Source: Shewanella gelidimarina
Lineage (GTDB): Bacteria; Pseudomonadota; Gammaproteobacteria; Enterobacterales; Shewanellaceae
Length of the DNA: 64,000 nucleotides
Direction: 5' to 3'
Assembly (NCBI RefSeq): GCF_023283945.1
Contig: NZ_JAKIKW010000002.1
Location: 300,765 to 364,764 of the forward strand
A program made the position numbers and the translations under genes. The notes beneath the pieces were generated by a model. The model made no database searches, was not told the DNA's origin, and saw only the letters and a program-made list of their open reading frames with translations. How positions within the stretch are numbered: position 1 is the stretch's first letter; the number at the start of each line of letters is the position of its first letter. Shown one piece after another: positions 39,162 through 48,229 of the stretch.

Positions 39162-39519
39162 ATGGCAACCCAAATAGGTTGCCATACAATATGTTTCTTA
39201 GGAGTTAAACAAGTCAGTGCGCTAGCGAGACTGTTAACTCCAATGGCAAACCTCAACAGGAGTGCCCAAGGGAATGATGATGAACAATGAAACTAAAAGC
39301 TAAGCCAACTGATGAAATTCACTTAACCAGAATCGGTTCATATAGTCAGAGTCCTCTATTTCAATTTAGTTCCCAAATGAGGGCGCTTTATTACATTTTA
39401 TTTCACTTCTTTCTCTCAGTTTAAACTCAACATAAAGTCTATGTGCTTCTTTTATCTTAAATTATCGTTCATAGCTAGAGTGTTGCTTATTGGTGATAAT
39501 GAGAAAGCGGGCAAAAAAA
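39162..39519. repeat. Array unit 5 (type a, short tail)
   Basis: A 358-bp unit with its hairpin at 39162-39185. It is nearly identical to unit 3, so units 3-4 and 5-6 look like a duplicated two-unit block of 758 bp. Confidence 0.85.
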
Positions 39520-39735
39520 ATGGCAACCCAAATGGGTTGCCATACAATATGTTTCTCAGGAGTTAAACAAGTCAATGCGCTAGCGAAACTGTTAACTCCA
39601 ACGGCAAACCTCAACAGGAGTGCCCAAGGGAATGATGATGAACAATGAAACTAAAAGTTAAGCCAACTGATGAAGTTCACTTAACGAGAATCGGTTCATA
39701 TAGTCAGAGTCACTTATTTCAACTTAGTTCCCAAA
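39520..39735. repeat. Array unit 6 (type b, truncated)
   Basis: Its hairpin is at 39520-39543. The unit follows type b until about 39735 and then runs into unrelated AT-rich sequence. Confidence 0.82.
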
Positions 39736-39802
39736 GCTTAGAATTTTTTTGCTTACTTTTTGTTTTTGCCGTTGAATTTGACTGTTTTTGATAATTTAGG
39801 AT

Positions 39803-39830
39803 AAAAAAAAGGGCAACCCAATGGGTTGCC
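39803..39830 (-). terminator. Likely gpx terminator
   Basis: On the minus strand GGCAACCC-ATT-GGGTTGCC is followed by a T run of eight or more. It is the first intrinsic terminator after the gpx stop at 40014, leaving a long 3' untranslated region of about 190 nt that contains the unit 7 stem-loop. Confidence 0.7.
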
Positions 39831-39900
39831 TGATTGACCTACTTAGAGATCAAGGGGACTGCGCTAGAAGTCCCAGGGAGATGATGAACATGAAAACAAA
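39803..39900. repeat. Array unit 7 (diverged)
   Basis: It shares the scheme but not the details. The terminator hairpin is GGCAACCC / GGGTTGCC (39812-39830). The second stem-loop is GGGACT-GCGCTAGA-AGTCCC (39855-39874), with a new stem around the same GCGCTAG loop, then CAGGGAGATGATGAACATG. It lies about 180 bp downstream of the gpx stop and would terminate that transcript. A plus-strand 18-codon frame starts at 39881. Confidence 0.7.
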
Positions 39901-40013
39901 TTCAATGCTCAAGAGATTAGAGGGCGTTGTTTCGTGAAAGTTCAAAAAATAGACAGATATATTTAAACTTTTTTTACTCAATACTTAATGCACTGTTTTT
40001 TTTAGATTATTAT

Positions 40014-40496
40014 TTACAGTAACTTTAAAATATCATTTTCAATAGCCATTGGTTTGGTTGTTGAAGCGAAGCGCTTTTCAACTTTACCTTGTTTGTTAAC
40101 CAGGAACTTTGTGAAATTCCACTTTATCCGCTCGGAGCCAAATAGGCCTTTTGCTTCAGCTTTTAAGTGACGATATAAAGGGGCTGTATTTTCCCCATTG
40201 ACCTCTATTTTTTCAAATAGAGGGAAGGTGACGCCAAAGTTAAGCTCGCAAAATGAACTTATCTCTGCGCTATTACCTTTTTCTTGAGCACCAAACTGGT
40301 TACAAGGGAATCCGAGGATCGCTAAGCCTTGTGACTGGTACTTCTTATAAAGCTCTTCAAGCTCCTTGTACTGCGGAGTAAAGCCACATTCACTCGCAGT
40401 ATTAACAATTAAAACCACTTTTCCTTTGTAGTCCTCGAGAGAGGTATCTTGCCCTTGAATATTTGTTACTGAAAACCCGTAAATTGAAGATGACAT
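40014..40496 (-). CDS. Glutathione peroxidase (BtuE/GPx family, cysteine type)
   Basis: A 160-residue thioredoxin-fold peroxidase that reduces hydroperoxides. The catalytic cysteine is Cys37 in VNTASECGFTPQY (plain Cys, not selenocysteine), with the glutamine of GFPCNQFG and the tryptophan of IKWNFTKFLVN completing the active site. I chose the ATG at 40496 because AAAGGAG lies 6 bp upstream. An earlier in-frame start would add 12 residues without family support. It is a single gene. Confidence 0.93.
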   Translation of the reverse strand: MSSSIYGFSVTNIQGQDTSLEDYKGKVVLIVNTASECGFTPQYKELEELYKKYQSQGLAILGFPCNQFGAQEKGNSAEISSFCELNFGVTFPLFEKIEVNGENTAPLYRHLKAEAKGLFGSERIKWNFTKFLVNKQGKVEKRFASTTKPMAIENDILKLL

Positions 40497-40637
40497 AATG
40501 TGCTCCTTTTTCTGCAGATACCTTACTCTCATTTATAATTGCTAGCAATATCATTGCGCGCAATTTATTTTGATGTGACATATTTGGCAACCAAATGTAG
40601 AAGATATCAAATTTATGGGATGGTATTTTTGATGAAT

Positions 40638-40665
40638 AAAAGGCACGCGCTAAATCGTGCCTTTT
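40638..40665. terminator. Intrinsic terminator after the DUF4382 gene
   Basis: A perfect 10-bp stem AAAAGGCACG / CGTGCCTTTT with an 8-nt loop, 32 bp after the stop of the minus-strand gene. Confidence 0.75.
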
Positions 40666-40697
40666 ATTCCGTAGCGCGGTGTTAAACTCGAGGTTGT

Positions 40698-41783
40698 TTA
40701 CGAGTCACTTGGTACAAATGATTCTGGGAAATGACGTGTTGTTGTTTCATCAACGACAACAGTAACGTCCTGCTCGGCAGAGTCGATGAAAAAAGCCGCT
40801 GTTCCATCCTGAGGATCACGAACATTGGATGCTTCAGGATCATCATTTTGTGCAAGACAGGTATAACCTAAGCTATATGTGTCGGCGACAACAAAGCCAA
40901 ACTCATATTTATAACCTGAGGTGTTTCCTTCACTGTCTTCAATAGGGTTAACTCTAGCGGAGGTGATCGGGGCAACTTGAGTTAGCACATTTTCACCCGT
41001 TCTAAAGTCTGCCATATTATCTAATGCTGTACTGCTAGGATAAAGGTATACCGCTGGAGAAAACACTGAGCCGTTAGCATTGCTTTCACAATTACTCATC
41101 GTCTCAGTACTTATTTCCCCGGCTATTGCGCCAACATCGGCACTATTCACCAATTGGACCGATGTTGGTTTTAAGGTCCAATATTCTTTATTGCCATGAG
41201 GACCTTGGAGGCCTTTCGATAAATTGAATTCGGCCACAAATGAATTATTACCCGCTGCGATAGTAAATGCTTTATTGAAAAATAAGCGACCGGTATTATC
41301 TTCATCAGCACCCGTCCCACCACAAGAGCCGTTACTGTTAGTCATTAACCCTTCAACAACCCCACCTACATAGTCGCCATTGGTGTCTTTAGTTGCACCA
41401 GAAAGCACATAAGAGCTGTCTGTATCTGATATTTGGTTATTTTGCATATAGATACACATTTGGTATTCACCAACAGCGACAGACTGACCACTAACAAGTG
41501 TAGCTACATTTTGCCCTTGTACACTGAGCAAGTCGACGTGTTGTAAACCATCATCTCCGACCGAGACATCGAAGGATAGAGCACCATCGCTATTTTTTAA
41601 TACAACCTGTTTAAAAGCAATATTAACGATATTTGCATCGGCTGGATTATCTGATACGCCAAGAGTGAACTGACCAAATTCAATTTCTGGTGATGAGTCA
41701 GTGTCAGAATCAGAACCACAGCCCGATAGCATCATGCTGGTAGCGATCGCGATACTTAAAGATGTGAGTTTTAGGTGTTTCAT
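40698..41783 (-). CDS. DUF4382 domain lipoprotein
   Basis: A 361-residue predicted lipoprotein with the lipobox LSGC at residues 20-23, an Asp/Ser-rich linker and a DUF4382-like domain (FGQFTLGVSDNPADANIVNIAFKQV... pattern). The second half is less conserved and contains a region resembling a carboxypeptidase-type beta domain. Its role is unknown; members sit on the cell envelope of marine bacteria. It is monocistronic. Confidence 0.78.
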   Translation of the reverse strand: MKHLKLTSLSIAIATSMMLSGCGSDSDTDSSPEIEFGQFTLGVSDNPADANIVNIAFKQVVLKNSDGALSFDVSVGDDGLQHVDLLSVQGQNVATLVSGQSVAVGEYQMCIYMQNNQISDTDSSYVLSGATKDTNGDYVGGVVEGLMTNSNGSCGGTGADEDNTGRLFFNKAFTIAAGNNSFVAEFNLSKGLQGPHGNKEYWTLKPTSVQLVNSADVGAIAGEISTETMSNCESNANGSVFSPAVYLYPSSTALDNMADFRTGENVLTQVAPITSARVNPIEDSEGNTSGYKYEFGFVVADTYSLGYTCLAQNDDPEASNVRDPQDGTAAFFIDSAEQDVTVVVDETTTRHFPESFVPSDS

Positions 41784-42190
41784 ACTTGCTCCAAATCATA
41801 TCACTCAGGATATTCATTATAGTTGTTGTAACCATTTTGGTGATGCTTAAATTGGGTATGCCAAAGCCTGTAACCTAGATAAATAGTAGCTTTGGCGTGG
41901 TTAAGTATAAGGGAGTAGAAGAAGGGTTGTTGCTCTTAAAAGTGAGCTCTATTAGTAATAATCTGCGGTTACTTATTCTTCAGTTTTAAATCAACCATTT
42001 GCATTGTTCAATGTCAGCATTTAATCGATATTCACTGCCACTCAAGTGAACCTGGTGTTGCTATTGTTGGTTAGTTGCTTGCTTTTTGTTGGGCTTTATT
42101 GAAATGCGAACAGAGCATCACGGTTTAGATAAAAATTGAGATGAGTTTTGTGTATGCTCCTCGTAAATTAAATATGTGTCGGGACGATGA
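41784..42190. other. Intergenic between divergent genes
   Basis: About 400 bp between the divergent starts of the DUF4382 and YfaZ-like genes. I see no ORF, strong hairpin or recognisable operator. Confidence 0.4.
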
Positions 42191-42730
42191 ATGAAAATTA
42201 AAGTGTTAGTGGGCGTGGCTTCGCTCTATTTGGTCAGTGTTTCAGCTCTGGCAACAGATGCTAGTGTTAGTTTAAATGATGACACCTTTTTAACCGACCT
42301 ACAGGTTGATTTGAATAAGGATGTTAATGCGTCTGCAGAGTATATTTATTCTGAAAATGGCGGACAGATGCTATCCGGTGCACTGCATATTGCTCATGAT
42401 GCGGGTATACACCATATTGAGATTGGCGCTAAGTTTAGTCAGCTTTGGTCTAAGAAAAGTCAGAATGGTAATGTTGTTGGCGTTGGCGGGCGTTATGCCA
42501 TGCAGTTAGGCTCTAATATTTCGGTTCATGGTTCTGGTTACTATTCACCGTCAGTGCTGTCATTTGGTAATATTGATGGCTCTTGGCAGGTAGACGGTAA
42601 GGTTCAATATCAGCTTAACCCTGCATTGGCATTATTTGTGGGTTATAGAGATATCCGTTTTCAATATGATGACGCTCCAAATGCAACCTTTGAATCAGGC
42701 TTTTATTTAGGTGGCAGAGCAACGTTCTAG
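42191..42730 (+). CDS. YfaZ family outer-membrane beta-barrel protein
   Basis: A 179-residue protein with a signal peptide ending ALATD. Alternating amphipathic beta strands follow, ending in a terminal phenylalanine (YLGGRATF). Size and strand pattern match the YfaZ family, small outer-membrane proteins of unknown function. It has its own promoter region. A GGGACGATG context precedes the ATG pair. Confidence 0.75.
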   Translation: MKIKVLVGVASLYLVSVSALATDASVSLNDDTFLTDLQVDLNKDVNASAEYIYSENGGQMLSGALHIAHDAGIHHIEIGAKFSQLWSKKSQNGNVVGVGGRYAMQLGSNISVHGSGYYSPSVLSFGNIDGSWQVDGKVQYQLNPALALFVGYRDIRFQYDDAPNATFESGFYLGGRATF

Positions 42731-42958
42731 CGACTTTTTTTTATGCTGCTTTGTGCAGCTAATAGTGCGTTTACAACATCCGCTATTGGTTGCATGTCTA
42801 TTTTTCTTTATTTTACCTACGTCTAAAGTACCTCCTCGGGATAACAAAGTGTGCTTTTAAATTGTTGATAAATGCCTGTTTCATGTAGACTTAAGTCAAA
42901 ATATTGCCGAATGCGTGAACTTTGTCACGTTGATTTTGGTTCGATGTGGCTTTAGGAA

Positions 42959-44644
42959 ATGAATTTATCCCCCATGCACATAAAAATAATAATAATCACT
43001 TTGTTGATATTGTCTCTCTTTGGCAGTAATGAAAGTGTTCATGCAAGTGCCGTTTTTGATCATACTTTTCTTTTTGAAGCCTCTGAAGATGAAAGCTTCC
43101 CGCAAGATTTTATGGCAATTACGCCTTGGATAAAATCACATTCTCAGCTGAATAAAGTCTCATTGGCGGGCGGTGATTATTGGATGGCAAGCGCTTTTGT
43201 TATCTCAGCAGATGAAGGCTTGTGGAGCGTTAATGTCAAAAATGCCATTATTGAATCTATCGACTACTGGATCATTGGCGAAGATGGTTCGAAGCAGTAT
43301 TTCCACAGCGGTTACTATGCGCCATACGAATTTTTATTCGACTATGCACGAAAAGCTGAGCTAAAAAAGGCAACTAATTACTGGCTAGTAACCCGAATAA
43401 ACAGCCGTTATTACTCCTCACAGCCCAAGCTTCAAGTGCAACCCTACGAGCAGCACCGTCTTGATTCTGACTTTAGTGCAATGTTTATTGTGCTGTGCTT
43501 GGGGGCACTTGCCTCAATTGCTTTTTATAATCTACTTATTTATGTATCCATTAAAGATAAAGCCTTTTTATATTATGGATTTTACGTGTTAACTTATTTC
43601 TTTGGTTGGGCGTTAACATTCCATATTCCGGCACACCTCTTTGGGTTTCATGGCTTGCCGTTGCACCATCTGTTCTTTATTGGTTTACCCATATTTAACA
43701 TTCTTTTTTATAAGCATTTTTTGCAATTACCAGAACTGTCACCCAAATTATGGAAATTAAGTAAATACCTAATGTGGGCATGTATTATTGCCTTGCCAAC
43801 CAGTATTTATTTAATCTCTTACACTGCTATCATCGCTTCTATTTTGATTATGCTGTGGATCGCTTTAGCGATTACCTGTGGCAATGTGTGCTTGTTAAAA
43901 GGCTTTTACCCTGCCCGATACTTCATCTTTGCATTCACCTGTTTGTTGCTTCCCGCGGTATTAATACTCCCCGGAAATATGGGATTAACGCCTGACTTTT
44001 TTGACAACGCCGAGTTAGCGACTTTGATAGGTGGCACTGCCGATGCGTTATTATTATCGCTAGCACTGGCACATAAAATTCGCATGTTGTCGGATGAAAA
44101 GCAGCGCTATATTGAAACGCTCGATATCGCCTGGAAAAATGCCCGTATTGATGAGTTAACGAAAACCGCTAACCGTTTTGCATTTGATGAGTTTATGCGT
44201 CAAGAGCAACCTATCGGATCATCGGCTATCTCAGAATGTTACTTAGTACTGGTCACGATAGAGGGCTTGTCACTGGTCAATAAAAAATTGGGTCTCGGAG
44301 AGGGAGATAAGCTCATTTGTTTTGTTGCTACGCAATTAGGTCGACGGACAAATCGCCGTAACCAAGAAAGTATTTTCCGAATAGGTGTAAATGATTTTGT
44401 GCTGTTTATTAATAAAGAGTGTATCGAAGAGATTGCACTGGCAACAGCTCAGATAGAGTCTCATTTTAGTGAAAAAGGCTTTAGCGATGCAAGTCTTCAT
44501 GTTGGTCGGTGTTTGAATACCGATGTACAGAATAATCATGAATGGTTGCGTAATGCAGATCAAAATTTGTATGCCAATAAGAGCGTTAAGCGTCGTCAAC
44601 TATATGCGCAGCGGTTAAACAGTACGCTTGATGTAGATGTGTGA
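42959..44644 (+). CDS. 7TMR-DISM sensor with degenerate GGDEF domain
   Basis: A 561-residue membrane sensor with a signal peptide, a periplasmic 7TMR-DISMED2-type beta domain (about 35-165), seven membrane helices (about 175-385) and a cytoplasmic GGDEF-type domain (about 395-545). The latter keeps the entry motif DELTKTANRFAFDEF and the late ADQNLYANK motif. The catalytic loop reads FRIGVNDFVLF in place of RYGGDEF, so cyclase activity is unlikely. It may bind GTP or a partner. It is a single gene with a TTTAGGAA site before the ATG. Confidence 0.82.
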   Translation: MNLSPMHIKIIIITLLILSLFGSNESVHASAVFDHTFLFEASEDESFPQDFMAITPWIKSHSQLNKVSLAGGDYWMASAFVISADEGLWSVNVKNAIIESIDYWIIGEDGSKQYFHSGYYAPYEFLFDYARKAELKKATNYWLVTRINSRYYSSQPKLQVQPYEQHRLDSDFSAMFIVLCLGALASIAFYNLLIYVSIKDKAFLYYGFYVLTYFFGWALTFHIPAHLFGFHGLPLHHLFFIGLPIFNILFYKHFLQLPELSPKLWKLSKYLMWACIIALPTSIYLISYTAIIASILIMLWIALAITCGNVCLLKGFYPARYFIFAFTCLLLPAVLILPGNMGLTPDFFDNAELATLIGGTADALLLSLALAHKIRMLSDEKQRYIETLDIAWKNARIDELTKTANRFAFDEFMRQEQPIGSSAISECYLVLVTIEGLSLVNKKLGLGEGDKLICFVATQLGRRTNRRNQESIFRIGVNDFVLFINKECIEEIALATAQIESHFSEKGFSDASLHVGRCLNTDVQNNHEWLRNADQNLYANKSVKRRQLYAQRLNSTLDVDV

Positions 44645-44716
44645 GGTTTAGTCAGTATAAAGAGTAAGAGGTTGAAACCATGTTAACCTCTTACTTTATG
44701 ATAAAATTCCAAAATA

Positions 44717-44944
44717 TCAACGCCTTTTACTCTCACTCACAAAATGTTCTTCAGAAAATGCTTCTATTGGCGCTCGCTTATTGTGGCTACGCTGCTCTTT
44801 TCGTCGCAACTTTTGGCGGTTACTTTTACTGTCTTCAGTGAGGTTATCGTCGACATCATTTTCGTAAGATAAATTGTTGTCGAAACTATTCTCTAAACTA
44901 TTGTCCCGCTCTACATGTTGATCAAACTCGTATGTATTTCTCAT
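44717..44944 (-). CDS. Small charged hypothetical protein
   Basis: A 75-residue hydrophilic protein (MRNTYEFDQHVERDNS...) with an acidic, Asn-rich first half and a basic Lys/Arg-rich second half ending VSESKRR. It has no membrane segment or known motif. I chose the ATG at 44944 with AAGG just upstream. The longer frame adds 34 residues with no matching site. Composition suggests a disordered protein that may bind nucleic acid, which is only a guess. Confidence 0.5.
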   Translation of the reverse strand: MRNTYEFDQHVERDNSLENSFDNNLSYENDVDDNLTEDSKSNRQKLRRKEQRSHNKRAPIEAFSEEHFVSESKRR

Positions 44945-45082
44945 CGCCTTAATCCTAACATTTTCGATTATTCGTGCGTTTTGCACATTGAACTTTGCTG
45001 GCTTACCCCTGGATAATAAAAACAGAACATGACAACAGAATGACAAAGCGGCTAGGAAGTTAAGAAATGAGGTTGAAGCAAA

Positions 45083-45112
45083 AAAACGCCGTGCATTGCA
45101 CGGCGTTTTTAT
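45083..45112 (-). terminator. Intrinsic terminator of the RNA methyltransferase gene
   Basis: A 14-bp stem AAAAACGCCGTGCA / TGCACGGCGTTTTT between the two minus-strand genes, 22 bp after the stop of the methyltransferase gene. Confidence 0.85.
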
Positions 45113-45134
45113 CTAAATGGTGGTTAATATCGAA

Positions 45135-46487
45135 TTAGCTTTTTCGGCACATTTTAGCCACGAACATACCATCAGTGTCTGCATCTTGCGGCCATACTGT
45201 GAGCATTTCTGCTGGTTGCCCTGTAAACGGGTGACTCAGTTGCTGCAATGCAAACTGTGGGTGTTGAACGAGAAATGCATTTACAACTTGCTCGTTTTCA
45301 ACCGGTGACAATGAGCAAGTGGCATACACTAACTGCCCCTCTAACTTAACCGCTTTGGCACTGCGGTTAAGAATATCCAGTTGCAGTGCCTGCTTGTCAT
45401 TCACCACACTCACATCGTCTAGCCATCGCATATCGGGGTTACGGCGCCAAGTGCCAGTGCAGCTGCAAGGTGCATCGACAAGTACTCCATCAAAGCTGCC
45501 TTGGGAGACGGGGAGAGAATCGTCCTGCCAAGGTGAAATAGATATGCCACTAAACCCGGCACGTTTTGCCCGCTTCATCAGTTCTTCTAATGGCTTTTTA
45601 CGAATGTCTGATGCGGTGATTGAACCCGTTCCGTTCTCATCTTGATTGAACATTAAAGAGCGGATCTGCAATGATTTCCCACCCGCGCCGCTGCAGGCGT
45701 CCCACCAATGGTCATGGGCTTTAGGAGCACAAATTTGCCCAATCACTTGTGAGCCGAGATCTTGGATCTCTAAATGGCCCTGTAGATAGGGTTTTATCGC
45801 ATTAAGGTTAATGCTCTTATGCCCAAGGTTGACGGTATCACTAAAAAAATCACTGCTGTTAGCGTCGATGTTATCACTTTGCAGTTCAGTGGAGAGCTGC
45901 AGGGCTGAGCACTTTTGCGCCCGGCCCCAAATCGGTGGACGTGAACTCATGGCTTCGATAAGCGCAAGCTCGTGCTGAGCGTCTATATCGGTAATGTCCC
46001 AAAACCACTGCGGTAATAAGTCTTTTTCTTGAAAATCGATATCAGGAAAACATCGCTGAACAAATTGGCACTTATCTGACACCGTTGACAAAGCCTGAGG
46101 GCTAGGGTTGACATTGAATTTAGCCGACTGATTAGCAAAGCCTTGCCAAGCTTCACTAAATTGGCTCCAAGAGTGACCTTCTAACTCCGCGACGACCGCA
46201 AGCACTGCAAACCAACTCTCATCCTGTTCTGTGCTGGTATGCACCTTTTTAAGCCAGCCCCACCAACGGAACAGCGCAAATAAGCTCTCTCTAATGACTC
46301 GTCGGTCTTTAGAACCATGTTTTTTATTGGCTCTGAAGTATTCGCCAACGATACGATCTGCGGGCGTTTTTTGCTGGAACACGCTGTTAAATAGTTGATG
46401 TATGGTGTTGCTGTAGCTAAATGCGCGTTTTTGCGCGCTGGTTTCAGCTAGAAATGCATTAACAGCTGTTGTAGATGATTCGACCAT
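45135..46487 (-). CDS. RsmB/NOP family RNA m5C methyltransferase
   Basis: A 450-residue SAM-dependent cytosine-5 RNA methyltransferase. The catalytic core has the SAM loop DACSGAGGKSLQ, motif IV VDAPCSCTGTWRRNPD and the catalytic cysteine motif YATCSLSPVENEQVV. The N-terminal third is family-specific and does not look like the NusB-like domain of RsmB itself, so the rRNA target is uncertain. It stands alone. Confidence 0.88.
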   Translation of the reverse strand: MVESSTTAVNAFLAETSAQKRAFSYSNTIHQLFNSVFQQKTPADRIVGEYFRANKKHGSKDRRVIRESLFALFRWWGWLKKVHTSTEQDESWFAVLAVVAELEGHSWSQFSEAWQGFANQSAKFNVNPSPQALSTVSDKCQFVQRCFPDIDFQEKDLLPQWFWDITDIDAQHELALIEAMSSRPPIWGRAQKCSALQLSTELQSDNIDANSSDFFSDTVNLGHKSINLNAIKPYLQGHLEIQDLGSQVIGQICAPKAHDHWWDACSGAGGKSLQIRSLMFNQDENGTGSITASDIRKKPLEELMKRAKRAGFSGISISPWQDDSLPVSQGSFDGVLVDAPCSCTGTWRRNPDMRWLDDVSVVNDKQALQLDILNRSAKAVKLEGQLVYATCSLSPVENEQVVNAFLVQHPQFALQQLSHPFTGQPAEMLTVWPQDADTDGMFVAKMCRKS

Positions 46488-46717
46488 GTAAATGTGCCTG
46501 ACGCAGAAGCCTCGAAGGGCTCAGATAAAAAGTGGCGCAATTGTAGCAGAGTCTACGGTTAAGTGCCTCAGCCAAGGTTGACTGAGGCACTGGCTTTACC
46601 GCTAATCTTTATCCAAGCAGATTGAGTGTTAAGTGTCTATGCAAGCTTTGAGCTAAAACGGCTGTTGTTGCATAACAGATAATCGATTAACAACTAAACG
46701 GGTAAGTTAAGCCGCCC

Positions 46718-47389
46718 TTAATAATCCAAATCCAGTGCAAAGCACAGGTAACGCATGAGTTGCTGACATTGCTCAAACTCTGCAGCGCAAATGTCGGCAA
46801 ATTGCGTTGAGCAAACTTGCTCTATACTTATCGGTTTAATGGCGATGAAGTCTTTTCGTTTAAGCTCTTCTAGCATAGGGTGAGTTTTATCAAACCCTCT
46901 GGGTGGCCTAATGAGCTGACTGCCTTCCATGTTAAACCCACTTTTTGATAGCGCTGTTAATGCCTTTTTATAACCATTGGGATTTTCGTCGATACAGCTG
47001 CGGATAGCATTGAGCGCTTTGGATTCAGGATGCCAAATTCCCGCCCCTAGAAAGCAACTGTCGTTGGCGATATGTAAGTAAAGACCTGGCGCATGTACAT
47101 CTTTACCTTGGAAGTGGCGAAATTGGATGCCGACATTGGTTTTATAAGGTGTTTTATCCTTACTAAAGCGGCTATCACGCTGCGGGCGCATCATACTGCC
47201 GCCGACCTTTTTGGGTACCGCGGTTAATCTTGGTGAAAGCGCTAGGATGGCTGGCTGCATCGATTCGATAAACTGCAGTGCGGGCGTTCGCACTTGATCT
47301 TCATATCTTGACTGGTTAGCTTTAAACCATTCTCGCTCATTGTTGACCGATAATTCGTTTAAGAAATCAAAACTGGCATGAGTAAACAT
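46718..47389 (-). CDS. DUF2461 family protein
   Basis: A 223-residue protein with the DUF2461 pattern: an N-terminal FDFLNELSVNNEREWFKANQ, central MRPQRDSRFSKDKTPYKTN and GLYLHI, then a helical C-terminus. The family is widespread and uncharacterised. It is a soluble, single gene. Confidence 0.85.
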   Translation of the reverse strand: MFTHASFDFLNELSVNNEREWFKANQSRYEDQVRTPALQFIESMQPAILALSPRLTAVPKKVGGSMMRPQRDSRFSKDKTPYKTNVGIQFRHFQGKDVHAPGLYLHIANDSCFLGAGIWHPESKALNAIRSCIDENPNGYKKALTALSKSGFNMEGSQLIRPPRGFDKTHPMLEELKRKDFIAIKPISIEQVCSTQFADICAAEFEQCQQLMRYLCFALDLDY

Positions 47390-47773
47390 TGCTGCGCTCT
47401 CAAAGAAACTTAATTGTTGATTAACATAACAAAGTAGCAGGGCAAATTATAGGTCAAATCGACTAGCTGACTCGATTAAGGGCGAGAGTTAAGCGGGGCA
47501 CATTTCTGTCTAAATGAGTGGGATACTGCTATAGTCGGCGCCAAATTTTATATGGTAGCGCTAAACTCGGTGATGTAAGTGGCAGTGGTGGCGGGGCAGA
47601 CTATGTGTGAGCCAGCAGCCTTAACAGCTTGCGACGGTAGAGTATTTAAACCCATAATAGCCATTTATGTTAGACACTGTTATAGGTTCTTATCTGCAGG
47701 GATATTATCCAGAATCATCGTTTTTATACGCCACAATGGCTCGATAAATGAAGGGGTTTTATGAAGGGGTTTT
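47390..47773. other. Intergenic between divergent genes
   Basis: About 380 bp upstream of yaiI. The only structure I see is a perfect direct repeat of 13 bp (GAAGGGGTTTTAT, starting near 47750 and 47763) at the start of yaiI, which may have arisen by slippage and duplicates the ribosome binding site. Confidence 0.45.
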
Positions 47774-48229
47774 ATGAAAATTTGGGTTGATGCCGATGCC
47801 TGTCCAGGTGTAACCAAAGAGACGCTTTTCCGCGCTGCTGATCGTGCTGAAATTGAAACTACACTGATTGCGAATCATAGCGTTAAAACTCCACCTTCGC
47901 GCTTTATTAAAATGGTCATCGTTTCCTCTGGCTTTGATGTTGCCGATGATGAAATTGTTAGACGGCTGCAAGTGGGGGATTTGGTCATTACAGCCGATAT
48001 TCCTCTGGCAGCAGAAGCCATTGAGAAAGGTGCACTCGCGTTGAATCCACGTGGCGAGCTGTATACAGATCAAAACATTAAGTCGATTTTGAATATGCGA
48101 GACTTTATGGATACGATGCGAGCAAGTGGAGTTCAAACTGGAGGCCCTGCAGCCATGGGGCAAAGTGAACGGCAGGCTTTTGCCAATCAATTAGACCGTA
48201 TTATTACTAAGTTTAAACAACAAAAGTAA
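47774..48229 (+). CDS. yaiI: YaiI/YqxD family protein (DUF188)
   Basis: A 151-residue protein with the DUF188 signature [14 protein letters not shown] at the N-terminus, [14 protein letters not shown] and [11 protein letters not shown], and the C-terminal [20 protein letters not shown]. The fold is PIN-like, but no activity has been settled. The ATG at 47774 follows AAGGGG by about 5 bp. Confidence 0.9.
   Translation: MKIWVDADACPGVTKETLFRAADRAEIETTLIANHSVKTPPSRFIKMVIVSSGFDVADDEIVRRLQVGDLVITADIPLAAEAIEKGALALNPRGELYTDQNIKSILNMRDFMDTMRASGVQTGGPAAMGQSERQAFANQLDRIITKFKQQK

Larger units (their letters stand above)
37597..39900. repeat. Tandem array of seven structured repeats
   Basis: Six direct repeats of 358-400 bp and a shorter diverged seventh fill the space between convergent M1 peptidase (+) and gpx (-). 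Each unit has, in plus-strand order: an A run with a perfect hairpin (ATGGCAAYCC type), about 20 bp of linker, a second stem-loop around GCGCTAGCG, then AGGAG and a conserved AAGGGAATGATGATGAACA block. On the minus strand the first hairpin plus T run is a textbook intrinsic terminator, so each unit may end a minus-strand RNA. Short plus-strand ORFs (9 and 45-72 codons) occur but their frames break between copies. The function is unknown. Confidence 0.9.

Noticed and set aside
37597..39900. CRISPR array
   Set aside because: Repeat units are 358-400 bp and nearly identical throughout, with no short repeat and unique spacer pattern and no cas genes.
40014..40496. Selenocysteine at the active site of the glutathione peroxidase
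   Set aside because: The active-site codon encodes an ordinary cysteine (Cys37), and no in-frame TGA is present.
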